Assembly: GCA_019054805.1 (NCBI GenBank)
Contig: JAHQIY010000026.1
Location: 310,001-374,000 of the forward strand
Direction of reading: 5' to 3'
Length of the DNA stretch: 64,000 nt
Source: Brachionus manjavacas
Taxonomy: Eukaryota; Rotifera; Eurotatoria; Ploima; Brachionidae
In this document: one piece after another, positions 34,513 to 46,676 of the stretch
Position numbering within the stretch: the first letter of the stretch is position 1
How the letters are laid out: each line of letters begins with the position of its first letter
Translations under genes and position numbers: made by a program
Notes under the pieces: generated by a model
What the model was told of the DNA's origin: nothing
Database searches by the model: none
Seen by the model: only the letters and a program-made list of their open reading frames with translations

Positions 34513-35380
34513 TACTCTTATTATATGTTAAGAAAAGCCCTTCGCTTGTTTCATACATACTCAAATTACATTTATTTAATATTTTAGTTACTTTAAACAT
34601 TTGATTTCCATTTGGGTTGCTTAATATATTATCATACGGAAATTAAGTTTTAACGAAGAGAATAATCTATACGGACAAGAGTTAACTATTTCCTTATTCC
34701 ATATAAGTATTGTATCTCCAAGGTTGCATTCTAAGTTGTCTGCATTACAGATTTCATTGAATATTTTATTTTTATATCTTATTTTAGTCTTTAGTAGTCT
34801 ACAGTTATATCCAGTAGTTAGAACTGTACTAAGCCATTTAAAGTTTTCAATTGAATTTTCGTCAAACTCACAATTTCCATCTTTACAAAACATTAAAAAA
34901 CCATTGCATGTTCTTGATCGTACCATTATTTCACATTCCAATTCACTTTGTTTTTGTATGTCTACTCTTCTTTTACTGCTTCTAGCCCCGGAAAAAATAG
35001 TATAGGTGCTTACTTTAATAATCTTTATAACCATGACCATCAATTGCTAAATTTTGCTTTATCAATATTTCCATATACTTAAAATTGGAATTTTGAGTGT
35101 TTTATGGCGCAATCCTCTACAAGGTTTAAAACCGGAGTGTTTGCGACATTATCGTAGTTTGGTGTATCACACACATAAAAATTATTATCCAGTCTTAATG
35201 ATACGATAGGAAATATAAGCATGCTGGCTATTAATGTTAAAATATTTATAAAAGTCGGAGGGTTATAAACTATTTTTCTTGGTCTTCCTCTTTTTCTTTT
35301 CTCAGTGTTAGTTTCATTTTTTTAGATTTCCAATAATTTTCTATCAGTTTGGGATCCAGAAAACTTCCAATTGGTTCCAA
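34512..35380 (-). pseudogene. Env-like glycoprotein fragment of LTR element B
   Basis: Read leftwards, this is the start of the membrane-protein frame after the chromodomain/AT-hook: a hydrophobic segment near 35215-35265, then a Cys-containing ectodomain (frame 35043-34621; for example CNGFLMFCKDGNCEFDEN and LECNLGDTILIWNKE). The stop near 34620 and the join to the repeat array at 34512 remove the rest, including the C-terminal membrane anchor seen in element A. Compared with A it has the same order of cysteines. Confidence 0.7.
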
Positions 35381-38300
35381 TTAATTATGTTTGGCGTCGA
35401 AATTTTTCCATTTTACAAGAAATAAATATTTTTTATTTTTATTTTTTTTTTCATCCATTTTATGGTCAAAAATTTTTTCGACTTCAAATACAACATTTTT
35501 AGTTTCCCCGTTGTTTGTGACGTTGCCTAATTTTAATCTCTGCAATGGAAATGTATCTGTTAATACATTTTTTAATGCATCTTCCACGATATAATTGGCA
35601 TTTTTCGTCAGACCTATTACAGTAAACGGACCACGGTATTTAGGGTGAAGCTTATTTTGTATGCCTGATTAACTAATCCATACCTTAGTTCCTATTGGAT
35701 TTTTTCCTCAGTAATTGGTCTTATTTTGTTTTGTGCTTTAACTTGCTTATTCTTACTTTTTTCGATGTTACGAAGTGTTTCTGGATAAGATTTTTCCATC
35801 AAAAATATTATCTCCAAGACTCGTTTATCCAGTGCGTTGTGTTTAAACTCTGAATCAACAGAAGACCAGTTCCTAAATCCGTTCATTTTTCTTCCGAACT
35901 TTAACTCGAATGTAGAGATTAATGTTGATGTATGGACTCTAGTTCTATATGCTAGCAACACATACGGTATCCATTTTGGCCAGTCTTCAGTATTCTGTTC
36001 ACAATGTCGCCTCAAACATTTAACGAATTCTCCATTAAATCTCTCAACCTGACCGTTTATCCTAGGATGGAATGCTGATATAACAACAAGCTCAGCGCCG
36101 ATTCTTTTAATAAGATTGTCTACGATAGCGTTGTTAAACTCTGTCCCCTGATCTGAAAGAATTACCTTAGGAGGACCAAACAAGCATATATATTTCCATA
36201 GGTGATCAGCGATTTCAATAGCTGTTTTACTTTTAATAGGTTCTTCGTATGGATATTTGGTAAGGTATTCGCTTATTACCAAGACTCCGAGAAATCCTTC
36301 TTCAGTTAACGGTAGGCCGAACACAAGATCAATAGCTATTCTATCGAAACTATCTTTAATATTTAGTGTTATGGCCGGATGCTCTTTTCAAACTATCAGA
36401 TTATTTCGTTTGCAAATATCACATGCCAAAATATAAAGTTCGACGTCTCTGTCAATATTTTTCCCTTATTTTATCCTTTTAACTGTTGTTTCTTTTTGAA
36501 AGTGTCCTAACACATGAGATTTCTCAATAATTTTTGTTCTTAAATCTGGTTTCGGAACAATCAGTGCACACCCTTTTTTGTAAAAGTAAAATATTAAATT
36601 TTCCTTTAGATCATACATATATCGTGAAGCCTGACTCTCTACTCGTTTTACTTGCTTTGTTGACAATCCCAGGGAGTGTTTGCCATTCTTAAGAAAATTT
36701 AAAAGTGGTTCATCTATGAAAACGTCAAGAATTTTTCTTGAGTCTTCATCACAGAAAATTGTATTCTTCTCATATAAGGTTTGGCATGATAGTACTGGTC
36801 TACTAATAGCATCAGCATTCCCATGTTTAGCTCCTTTTCTATATACAATATTAAAGTCGTATGTTTGTAAGAAAATAGACCACCTAGCTAGTCCTCCACT
36901 TGGTTCTTTAATAGACATTAACCATTTAAAGGCAATATGATCAGTAACGACGTCAAATTTTTGTCCATACAGTAATGTATGATTATTCTTGATTCCCAAC
37001 ACGAGAACCAAACATTCGCGTTCTGTAACGCTATAATTTTTCTGAGCACCTTTAAGGAGTTTTGAAGAATATGAACACACATACTCTTTACCACTGTCAT
37101 CCATTTGAGACAGGATAGCTCCAATAGCATATCCTGATGCATCTGTGTGCAAAATAAATTTCTTCTTGAAATCAGGTTTTCTTAGTATTGGTTCAGACGT
37201 AAGAGTTTCTTTTAGCTTGTTAAAGGCCTTTTCCTGTTAAACTTCCCATTTGAATTTAACATCTTTTTTAAGCAATACATATAAAGGTTGTGAAATTTTA
37301 GCGTAGTCCTTTATAAAAACTCTATAGTAATTTGTGGCTCCTAAAAACTCTTGAACTTGTTTAAGATTTTGAGGGCGTTTTTTTTCTATAATTGTTTGAG
37401 TTTTAGACGGATCCATCTCAATTGAAGATGATGTAACCACATATCCAAGGACTTTGATTTTTCTTGCAAACCAGTGACATTTGTTTGGCTTAATTTTTAA
37501 TTCATTATCCTGTAATGCTTTTCCAACCAATTTAATATGCTCCTTGTGTTCTACAATATTTTTTGAATGGAAAATGATATCGTCTAAATAAACCTCACAG
37601 AATGACATATTTTCAAATATGCGAAATATCATTCTACTAAATTGGGAGGGAATGTTTTTTAAACCAAAAGGAAGTCTTTTAAATTGGTAATGTCCATCGG
37701 GTGTAGAAAAAGCTGTTTTTTCTTTAGAGTCAGGGTGCATTTCTACTTGCCAGTAGCCCGATATCAAGTCTAATGTTGAAAAATAAGTTGAACCATTCAG
37801 CCTTAATAGAATATCATCGATTCTTGGTATAGCCAAGATTCTGTGATTGTTTTTTGATTTAGCTTTCTATAGTCTACACAAAAGCGTTTACTTCCATCTT
37901 TTTTAGGTATTAACACCACAGGTGAAGACCTTGGTGATGTTGTAATTTTAATAATATCGTTTTCAAGTATTGTCTTTATCTCTTCTTGTAATATCTCTCT
38001 TTCCTTTTAAGGATTTTCTATAAGTTCTCAGAAATATTGGGACTTCGTCTGTTGTTCTAATTACGTGTTTATCGACTTTACTCTTTGTTAAATCTTTTAT
38101 GCTCATTGCGAATCTATCTTTTATATAGTCTAAATATTCTTTGAAGTATTGATATTGACTGGCATCTATCGGTTTTAATTCTATTTTTCCAGTTACTGAC
38201 TCTAAAGGCCAATTTTCGTTAAAATTGTTTAAATCTTCTGAAAAACAATCGTCAGGGTAATTTTCATCAGTCAAGTTTTCAGTTAACACTTTGTTGCAGT

Positions 38301-38760
38301 TTACTTTTTCTGAAACTTCAAGATACACTACTTCACTAGGAAACTTTTAGCTTCTTTCACTAGCTCCTGTACGAATAAACCAATCAAGACCTAGCAGCCC
38401 ATCACTGTCTTCATGATCGATTACTAAGAATTCGATTTCGCATACATTACCTTCGATATTTAATTTTAATGCTTCTGTTTTACCATTTACTTTAACAATA
38501 TTATTATCAGCCGTTTTAATTCTAATATCTGACTCCTTTACGGTTATTTTATTTCTTTCCACAAAATTTCTGCTTAATTTTGAAGTTGTACATCGGCTTT
38601 CAAGTGTCATAGTTAGTGTGAAACTATCTATAGTTGCTGATTTATATAAAAGGTTCCCAGTATCACATGTGTAAACATATTCTGGATTTTCTTTCCGATT
38701 GTCTGAATCATTGTTAACTTCCTCAACCATATTAACCCTTCTTGTATTACGATATCGCTT
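35381..38760 (-). pseudogene. pol: Pol of LTR element B: protease, RT, RNase H, integrase, chromodomain
   Basis: Read leftwards. Protease (about 38640-38360): the active site reads ESRCTTS where element A has DSGCTTS, so the catalytic aspartate is lost; LLGLDWF follows. RT (about 37960-37237): a basic KKDGSKRFCVDYRKL-type block, LDLISGYWQVEMHPDSKEK, and the active site VYLDDIIFHS. RNase H (37152-36900): HTDASGYAIGA and TDHIAFKWL. Integrase (about 36560-35692): frame breaks near 36470 and 36400 damage the zinc-binding HHCC part; LSDQGTEF and GQVERFN are present. The chromodomain (35587-35381) has a TAA inside it. Gypsy-type domain order (RT-RNase H-integrase) with a chromodomain makes it a chromovirus-like Ty3/Gypsy element. 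Confidence 0.93.
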
Positions 38761-39828
38761 ATAGTTATTGTTATTGTTATTTAGCCTACATTGTGAAATT
38801 TTATGACCTGGTTTTTGAATCCGAAGCATATTAAGTTTTTTTTCAGCTCGTTCTGGCTTTTAAATTTTTCTTTTCCATTGTGGTCAAATTTCTGACCTCT
38901 AAATTTTGATACATATTCTTTTCCATTTATGGATGGTTTCATAAAAGAATCCTTATGATTAAAATGTTTTTGTCTTGAATAGTTGATAACCGTGGGCTTG
39001 CTAAAATTGCTCAATCCTTTTGTAAAAACTCTTGCATGCCGTATTGCATCATTTAGCGTTTCTACATTTTTACTCTCTAACTCGGCCCTAACTCTTGGTT
39101 CAAGGGATTCAAGAAAGAACCAGACTAATTCGAACTCATCTATCTTATCTATTTTGTTTGCAATTGTCTGGAATTTCATTATATTGTCCTCAAAATTCGA
39201 CGTTAATTTAATACTTTTTAGTTCAGATCTTAGCCCTCTCTGAACATCAGCTGGTTTCAGTGTTCCTAATAATTGACTTTTACATTTCTCCCACGTAACT
39301 GATTCACCCTTTTTTGCATGTTTCTAGCATTTGTAAGGCGTTTCCTCTTACGAGTTTTGTAACGCAATCTTTTAGCCTACTTCTAATAATTCCTTGGGTC
39401 CAAGCCTCAGTTTCTACTAGGTATATCCATTCATCTTCTTTATCTCTATCGTTTCCATATAAAGTTTTTGATGAAGTGGCTATTTCTTTAAGGGTGCTTT
39501 TTGCTCCTTCCTCACTTAGTTTTAATTGATTTATATTCCTAAAACTATCTCCTTTATTTTCATTTTTTTGATACTGGCCAATAGCTCAGCTCTTTTGAAA
39601 AGTAGCTCAATAAGCTATAATAAACTTCTTAGGTTTTCCTGAATTTTGAACATTTTGAAGCCATTCCATTTGTTCGGCTTCTGTACAGCTAACCATTTCG
39701 CTGTCGTCATCTAATTTCTGGAATACATTCTCAAAAGACCCATTTTGTGTCTTTATTAAGTGTACGAGCTCTTGTTCACTAAGTTTTTCAAGGTAATCTT
39801 TTGAAATGGTTACCATAAAAAATATCAT
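38761..39828 (-). pseudogene. gag: Gag of LTR element B
   Basis: Read leftwards from ATG at 39828 or 39816: the N-terminus (KDYLEKLSEQELVHLIKTQ), a break near 39600, a middle part with stops, then the frame 39179-38781 with WFFLESLEPRVRAELE. A CCHC-like knuckle spans a frameshift near 38820 (CFG in one frame, KPGHKISQC in the next). A deletion relative to element A removes about 60 codons near 39470. It makes the particle protein in intact copies; here it is dead. Confidence 0.8.
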
Positions 39829-39849
39829 CTTTTTATCGCTGCTACCAAT

Positions 39850-40019
39850 TGTAACCGGTTTATAATAAACAATGTTTAATCCTTTAAAAGCTTTATTTAA
39901 GTCATTGAACGTTCTGAAGTTCTAAGAATGGAATTCTTATTTATACCTATATGCTCGTGTCAAGAACACGAGCTTATAATTGAGTCATGATGTAAGCCAA
40001 GTGCTTAATGTATCTGTCA
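39850..40019 (-). repeat. Partial 5' LTR of element B
   Basis: From TGTAACCGG to about 40019 this matches the first 170 of the 274 bases of the element A LTR (left to right on this strand), including the shared block CTCGTGTCAAGAACACGAG. At 40020 it switches directly to the GGACAAAA array, so both ends of element B are cut by the same repeat family. Confidence 0.88.
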
Positions 40020-40975
40020 TAGAATAGGATACAAAAGGACAAAAATTCTCCAAATAAATTAAATAAGAGAAAATGACAGTAAAGATTAATTTTCATTTGC
40101 AAATTGAAAAGGACTCAAAATAAAAAAATATTCTTTTAAAAAAGAAAAGAACAGTAAAGTACAGTTAAGGACAAAATACTCTTCTCACATAGAATAGTTA
40201 ACAAAAGGAACAAATATTCTCCCTACATTGAAAAGGACACAAAAGGAAAAAATATTTTCCTATTAAATAAAAGTAGAGAAAAGGACAGTAAAGATTAATT
40301 TTCATTTGCAAAATAGAAAAGAACTCAAAAAAAGAAAAAATTCTCCTAACATATTAGAGAACACAAATGGCAAAATATTCTCCTTACACGATTGAATTAA
40401 TACAAAATATTCTCCTTTTAAATTAAAGAAGAGAAAAGGAGAGTAAAGATTAATTTTCATCTGCAAATAAAGAAAGGACCCAAAAAATCTTAATATTTTT
40501 TTAACAAAGAAGAGAACAGTAAAGGACAGTTAAGGACAATATATTCGTCTTTCAAAGAAAAGGACACAAAAGAACAAAATATTCTCCTTACTTAGAATAG
40601 GATACAAAAGGACAAAAAATTCTCCTTACATCTTTAGGAACACAAAGGGACAAAATATTCTCCTTACACGATCACAAAGGGACAAAATATTCTCCTTTTA
40701 AATTAAAGAAGAGAAAAGGAGAGTAAAGATTAATTTTCATCTGCAAATAAAGAAAGGACCCAAAAAATCTTAATATTTTTTTAACAAAGAAGAGAACAGT
40801 AAAGGACAGTTAAGGACAATATATTCGTCTTTCAAAGAAAAGGACACAAAAGAACAAAATATTCTCCTTACTTAGAATAGGATACAAAAGGACAAAAAAT
40901 TCTCCTTACATCTTTAGGAACACAAAGGGACAAAATATTCTCCTTACACGATCACAAAGGGACAAAATATTCTCG
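40020..40975 (+). repeat. GGACAAAATATTCTCCT-family array with 280-base tandem duplication
   Basis: This is a degenerate family array. Within it, 40411-40690 and 40691-40970 look identical by eye (starting TCTCCTTTTAAATTAAAG). It begins at the cut LTR of element B and ends at TTCTCGGCATG, after which unique A/T-rich sequence starts. Confidence 0.88.
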
Positions 40976-41338
40976 GCATGTTGAAGTTTATTTTCAAAAC
41001 TTTATATCAAATTGCTTATTTTATATTTAATAATAAATTTCCTGAAGATTTAGGTAGAATTTTATAAAATTCTTGATGTAACATTGATTAACTTAGATTG
41101 TTAAATTAAAATTTCAGAAAAAAAAAATTTTAAATTTAAAATTTGTTCAAAATTAACTAAAATGATCGTTTATTTTTGATTTTTTAGTTAAGTTAATAAT
41201 GGAAATAAATTAATTTTTTTTTTTATATATCACTTTTTTTCGACAAATTTCAATATTGTATTTTTCAAATATTATGAAATTTTTTTAATCTTAATCCAGA
41301 GTTGCATGCATCTTTAATATACTTATTTTTATTTTCAG

Positions 41339-41959
41339 AAAGCAAATGTGAACGGCTCGACAGTGCACATGGACAAAGCTGACGATCGTTGCAACGACAG
41401 CTCGACGAGTAACAGGTCCAGCAAGAGCTTCTGCAGCAACAACAGCAACTCCAACAATCTCGTGAACACAGTCACAGGCCTGGCCAACATGATGGCAACG
41501 ATTCAGGCGATGTCCAACGCGACCGACTCTTCGATGGATTGCGGATATGGGTACTCCAGCCATGCGGAGCCCAAGGTAACCCCTTCTTTTTCTACAGGGC
41601 CTCCCAGATTTCCAGCTATGGAAGCCAGTTTAAGAAATGCACTGGCAGCCATGAATCGCAGATATTTTAAGGCTAGAGATTATCACGAGCTTGAGCTCCT
41701 GCTCTCCGTGTAAAAAGAGAACAATAGGCCCTCAGACCCCACTCAGGATAATGTTAGGAAGCGAATACACCTCTTCTTTGTGGTGTCAAAAGTAGGTTAA
41801 GAGAAGGCCATCAGATTCATCGATGAGAGGGAACTGATGCACAAGTCAAACTACATCCCTCAAAGGGATAACGTAGTCGTGGTAAACACCAAGCCTCCCA
41901 GAAAAAATAATCTGACAAGATTCTGCGAAATTGAAAACTTTTTTAAAGTAGATTATTAA
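41339..41959 (+). pseudogene. GC-richer exons of an unrecognised gene, with stops
   Basis: After a good acceptor (ATTTTCAG) an exon of 41339-41574 encodes a Ser/Asn-rich segment (NSNSNNLVNTVTGLANMM) and ends at a donor AAG|GTAACC. The next exon, after TTCTACAG at 41598, gives a basic helical protein (NALAAMNRRYFKARDYHELELLL) but then has two in-frame TAA codons (about 41711 and 41798). The frame continues sensibly (EKAIRFIDERELMHKSNYI) to a TAA near 41957. Composition is far less AT-rich than the flanks. I do not recognise the family; it could be a host gene remnant or retroelement ORF. Whether it belongs with the exons from 42.0 kb on is unclear. Confidence 0.45.
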
Positions 41960-42085
41960 ATTTAAATTAAAATTTACATTTTTTCATTTTGTCCTCTTAA
42001 GTCATCAAATGCATCTTCAATTCTGTCGAACAGCTCAAAGGTAAGATTAAATTTTTTTCAGTAAAATATTTAAAATTTTCTAAAG

Positions 42086-43946
42086 AGAAAATCGCCGTCG
42101 GCTATTAACCGCGACAGAAATAAAAGTTGCATTCTCAGAGCAAAAATTATTTACTGTGCAGTAAATAAAATAATTGATTTAATAACTGAGGATTTCAAGA
42201 GAATGATTGAAAGGATTGTAGTATTTTTATTATTCTAACATTTATTTTATTTTTGTTTTCTGTTAGATTCAAATATTTTGCCTGAGGAAGTTTTATTAAA
42301 TAAATCTGTTAATATCGTAGTATTATTTACGATTTTTATAGCTCAAAAATAAAAATTGATTTTGATGAGCAAAAAATGGAAGACTTTGAATCCAATTTTC
42401 TTGAAAATAACCATGATATTGTCAAGGAAAACCGGTGTTAATCGAGTTTTAAGTTTGCCAACCTTGATCAAAAGCTTAGCGAAGAGAAGTCTTCAAGCTC
42501 AAAAAAGAAACAACTTGAGCAAAAAATTCCCGTAAATTTATTACAATTTTTATTGTATTTAATCTTATTTTAATTTATTTTTTTTTTAAGATCAAGTCGC
42601 CAATAGTCAATATGGGCCGCAAAATACCTTCGACTATTAAAAAACCACTAAAATCCAGACTCGGCGAAAATACTCAATCTGAGAGTGAAATGGTTGAAGG
42701 TAGGGCCATTTGCACACTTACCACCAAAACAAATGAAACGGTCACGGTACCAGATGCTTCAACATCATTGGAAGCAACAGCAAGCCAAATTAATGTTCCT
42801 GGTTGCTCCAATGGCAAGGAAAAAGATGAAGATGAGGCCCCCTCTCAACCTCAAAATAAAAAGTCAAAAGTTTCAGCACAAGAAACCGTAAGTGTTAATC
42901 CTGTTATCTATTATTTTTAGTATTATCTCTAAATTAAATTTTTTTGAGTCAACAACTTTAAAGCAATCAGGTAATTCAATTGCTAAACCAAAAATGAACG
43001 GGAAAAGCAAAATGACCATCACGCCCCTATGTAGCCAATTGCCACCAACTGACCACAGAAAAAAAAAACACCCCAAAAAATTTCGGTAAATTTTCTTTAA
43101 TTTTTGTTATATATTTAATTTTTATTTTAATTTATTTTTTTTTTTAGATCAAGTCGCCAATAGTCAATATGGGCCGCAAAATACCTTCGACTATTAAAAA
43201 ACCACTAAAATCCAGACTCGGCGAAAATACTCAATCTGAGAGTGAAATGGTTGAAGGGAGGGCCATTTGCACACTTACCACCAAAACAAATAAAACGGTC
43301 ACGGTACCAGATGCTTCAACATCATTGGGAGCAACAGCAAGCCAAATTAATGTTCCTGGTTGATCAAATCAAAATGACATGGTTGACGAAGAACCAGAGG
43401 AAGAGGAAGAGGATTTTATCCCACCTGAGCAACAACTAATGTCAGAATTTAAGCGAGATTCTAAGTTTGATCTTAGAGATGTCGAGTATTTTGCAAGGTT
43501 TTATTTAATTATTTTTTTAAGATGTGTATTTTAACAAAAATTTTACAAATTAAGATCAATGGCATAATTAGGAACAAACTTGAAGAAGGTATATTAAAAC
43601 TCCTGCTGAAATGGGATAAAGTTGGAAATAAAGAATACCAAGAGTAAATTTAATATCTTTTTGTTAAAAAACTTTTATTTTAATTTTGCGTAGTTCATTG
43701 GAAGCTTTCTCGGACGTGTATGCGCCAACTATATGCAAAAATTATTCGAGAAAAGACAAAATCAAATTTAAGCGCTGCAAGCCCATAAAAGCCACAGATA
43801 GGACAAACCATTTCAAATTAGCAATCGATTTAACAAAAACACAATTGGGTTTAGCCGACAATACCTATAAAACAATAGAAAAAGGTCCGATAAAGAAGAG
43901 AAAAATTCGAAACATTGGAAAATATGTTTACATTATAACATTTTAA
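42086..43946 (+). CDS. Unknown multi-exon gene with a duplicated exon
   Basis: Exon-like pieces: 42086-42220 (SPSAINRDRNKSCILRAK), about 42350-42530 (acidic and helical, with one TAA), 42592-42890, its copy 43149-43500, 43553-43646 (NKLEEGILKLLLKWDKVGNKEYQE) and 43693-43946, ending KYVYIITF with TAA. The 42592 exon (PSTIKKPLKSRLGEN, then Thr-rich, then acidic and lysine-rich) is repeated at 43149 with its intron border; the copy has TGA where the first has a cysteine codon, then goes on to an acidic run (DEEPEEEEEDFIPPEQQ). The last exon is basic (KRCKPIKATDRTNHFKLAI). The profile is that of a nuclear, DNA-associated protein, but no domain is recognised. Confidence 0.42.
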
Positions 43947-44239
43947 TTTTAATTTTATTTGAAAAAAAAATTAACAATAAAATGTATTTGATAAAATAAA
44001 TTTATTTTAGACTATTTTTTCTAATTGGTTAATTTTTTTAAATTTAATGAATTTTTACGAAGTTTAATTTAAAAATAATAAATACTTTAATCAATAATGA
44101 TAAAAAATTTTTTCTTCCTTTAACATGGTATAAAAAAAGCTTCTAGAATTAATTTTATAATTAAATATCTTAGAATTAAAAAGCTTTAAAAATAAATATT
44201 GAAAAAAACAAGTTTTAACCTCGTTAAATTAGTTAAAAT

Positions 44240-44935
44240 TACTATTGATGTCTTTGAAATTCATAAAATTGATCCAAAAGTAATTCCAAATCGATCAAGA
44301 TGTTCTGATAATGAATAGTCAATGATTAGCAAACAATATTTTTGTTATAATGATTTTAAAAATTCGATGTTAATTTTCACTTGGTTTAAAAGAAATACCA
44401 ATAACTATGCAAAAATTGAAGAGAAGAAGATGAATCATCCTTTATTAACAACAGAACCGAATGTGTCGAAAGATTTTAAAAAATGGATATTGAGTTTGAA
44501 AAATCATAATTTCAAAGCTTTAAAATCTCTGGTAGCAATAGAAAACGCCTTTCAATTGATTTTGAGGTGGCCATTAACAAAAAACTTAACTCAGCTGGAT
44601 TTGAATGCTATTTTAGTTGTAGCTTCAAATGTTTTAAGAAAAACAATTCATACAAAAGCAATAAAGAAATATGGTCTGGACTTTATAAATGTATTGCTCC
44701 AGATTGTTCAAATTTTGTAAGTCCAGTAATAAAATATTAATCAGGCTCTAAAACGATCGTCAATCTTTTATATTGTGACTCTTTCGATCACTGCCAAGTT
44801 AAAAAACAAGTAAGAATAGTTGGAGAACAAAGAGCACTAGGTTTGAGGCTAAAATCTGATGGAATATTAAATACTTATAACACAATTAAAAATGTCGAGC
44901 ATTGTAGAAAAAAAAGTAATTTTCTTAAATTTTAA
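44240..44935 (+). pseudogene. Second FLYWCH/WRKY-like zinc-binding protein gene
   Basis: The frame 44322-44720 gives a helical protein (FKKWILSLKNHNFKALKSL). Then a shifted frame reads IWSGLYKCIAPDCSNFV, a TAA, IVNLLYCDSFDHCQVKKQVR and GEQRALGLRLKSDGI. The pattern W-x2-L-Y-x-C-x5-C...DHC followed by R-x4-EQRAL-x-L-x3-GI closely parallels the protein at 25.1-25.85 kb, so the two are relatives. It ends at an intron donor-like AAAAAAAGTAAT near 44914. It has one stop and one shift. It is convergent with the Tc1 transposase to its right. Function is unknown; such fingers bind DNA in MULE transposases and transcription factors. Confidence 0.5.
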
Positions 44936-45065
44936 TTTATCTTTGCTTTTTAATTTATTAAATTTTAACTAATTGTTTGATTAATTTAGCAAATTCAATT
45001 CGAGTAAATACCAAAATCGGATTTAAATATTACATTTTTTAAAACAAAAATAATAACAAAAAATT

Positions 45066-46501
45066 TTAATAGTCAGTTGCTTTACCATCGTTTAAAATTA
45101 TATGTGGAATGACTTTATTTACATGGCATATATATCTACGACACTTTACTGGAGTTAATTCTTCTTTCCAAAATTTACCAATTAAACGAATGAACTCAGT
45201 TTTACTCTTTGGTTTATTATGCCTAATAAATGTTTTGAGTTCGTGCCATACAAGTTCAATCGGATTCAAATCCTAATACAAAAAATTAAAAAATAAACAA
45301 AAAAACTTTTTTTGCAATTCTACTGGACTTTGTGCTGGCGTTGGCCAATGGTTAATTTTATTAGATTCGAGCCACTTCTTAGTCTCAGAAGAGGTATGTT
45401 TCTTGTTGTTGTCCATTATCAAACGGTGACCATCAGGGAAGGCCTTTCTATATTAGGGAAAAATAAATGGGCATTGTGAATATTAAAAAAAAAAAACAAA
45501 AATTTTGAATTTGAACAACTTTTTTTCTGTGGGTCCAAAACTTGTTCCGATTTGGACCCAAAGAAAAAAATTTGTTCAAATTCAAAATTTTTGTTTTTTT
45601 TCTTTAATATTCACAGTGCCAATAAATGTTTAACCACATTATTATAAATTAATATTTATTTTACTTAATGAACGGTAAAAGATTTCTATCTAATATTCTA
45701 ATAAAATCAGAACTCCGCATTTTTCCATTAATAATACAAATAGAAGTGGCTCCTCTGAATGAAATTCCACCCCACAAAAGAAGCATTTTAATTGTTTAAA
45801 ATAATTTTAAATAATAAATTTTATCAATTTTAATAAATACCTTCATAGGATGTTTGGCTACAGGAGCTTTAAAATAACGACAAGTTTTTTTTTGCCATCT
45901 AGAAAGATAAATCTTAAACAATTAAAAAAAAGCAATATAAAACAAAACCTTTGTAAAGTATGTACTTCGAGTTCAATCAAAGATTCATCTATAAAAATAC
46001 AATCCAAAAATTGATCTTTGGAAAGTAAGCAAAATTGAGCATAAAGACTCCTCTTAATGGCATTTATTTCGGATACAATTTGACAATATCTGGATTTAGA
46101 AACATTAATTTTTAATAAAAAATTTTATTTTTTAAGGTTTACCTCGTAGTTTTTCTTACTAAACTAATTTTTTTTGCTGCTCTAATCACTGAAGAAGATG
46201 AGACTTTTATTGAAAATTTTGCGTTAATTTTCAAAATTAAATTCTCAACAGAAATGTCTTTATTATTTGAAATAGCATCTTCCAAAAAATCATAATGTAT
46301 TTGGTTAAAAATAGTCGGTCTACCAGTCCTTTTTTTGTCAACAATTGAACCTGTTTCTTCATATGTTTCGCATATCTTTCTTACCGATTCATGACTAAAA
46401 ACCAAACCTTCATCATAAAATTTTTGTGAAATTCCTCTGAAACTCAAGCCGGTATTTCTTAAAATAACCATCCTGTGTCGAAATAAAATAGGAGCCCGCA
46501 T
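45066..46501 (-). CDS. Tc1-type DD34E transposase with five introns, apparently near intact
   Basis: Read leftwards, the inferred exons are 46501-46143, 46089-45949, 45898-45841, 45786-45665, 45447-45324 and 45272-45066, giving about 336 residues, the normal Tc1 length. Exon 1 has the paired helix-turn-helix DNA-binding part (MVILRNTGLSFRGISQKF, then KKRTGRPTIF with its GRP linker). The catalytic aspartates are in FIDESLIEL and LIMDNNKKHTS; the glutamate is in SPDLNPIE, 34 residues after the second aspartate. The C-terminus is VIPHIILNDGKATDY. Four introns have GT-AG ends; the one before 45786 lacks an obvious AG, so its border is uncertain. One intron holds a 151-base hairpin. No stop falls inside the exons. 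The matching terminal repeats of its element were not found. Confidence 0.85.
45470..45620. mobile_element. Hairpin element inside a transposase intron
   Basis: GGCATTGTGAATATTA on the left matches TAATATTCACAGTGCC on the right with one mismatch. The arms continue through TTGAATTTGAACAA and TGGGTCC to a loop of about 15 bases. It sits wholly between the exons ending at 45665 and starting at 45447, so the reading frame is kept if the intron is spliced. Confidence 0.75.
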
Positions 46502-46676
46502 GATGAATAAAGCAACTTAGATCCGAGACTCTTTGAGAAAAAAGGAGCGATGAATTAATGTTTTTTATGGTCCAAAAAAAAAGTTAATTGATTGCAAAGT
46601 TCAGTTTTTGTTCGATTTTAAAAATTAACATAATTAATTCAAATATATTTTTTGCTCTTGAACATTTTTTTTTGTT

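Larger units (their letters stand above)
32408..36245. repeat. 3.84 kb tandem duplication, copy 2
   Basis: This is the second copy of 28573-32407, ending at TCGTAT (36245-36250). To the right the integrase continues without a break, so copy 2 is the original arrangement for the LTR element, while copy 1 is original for the left flank. Confidence 0.93.
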
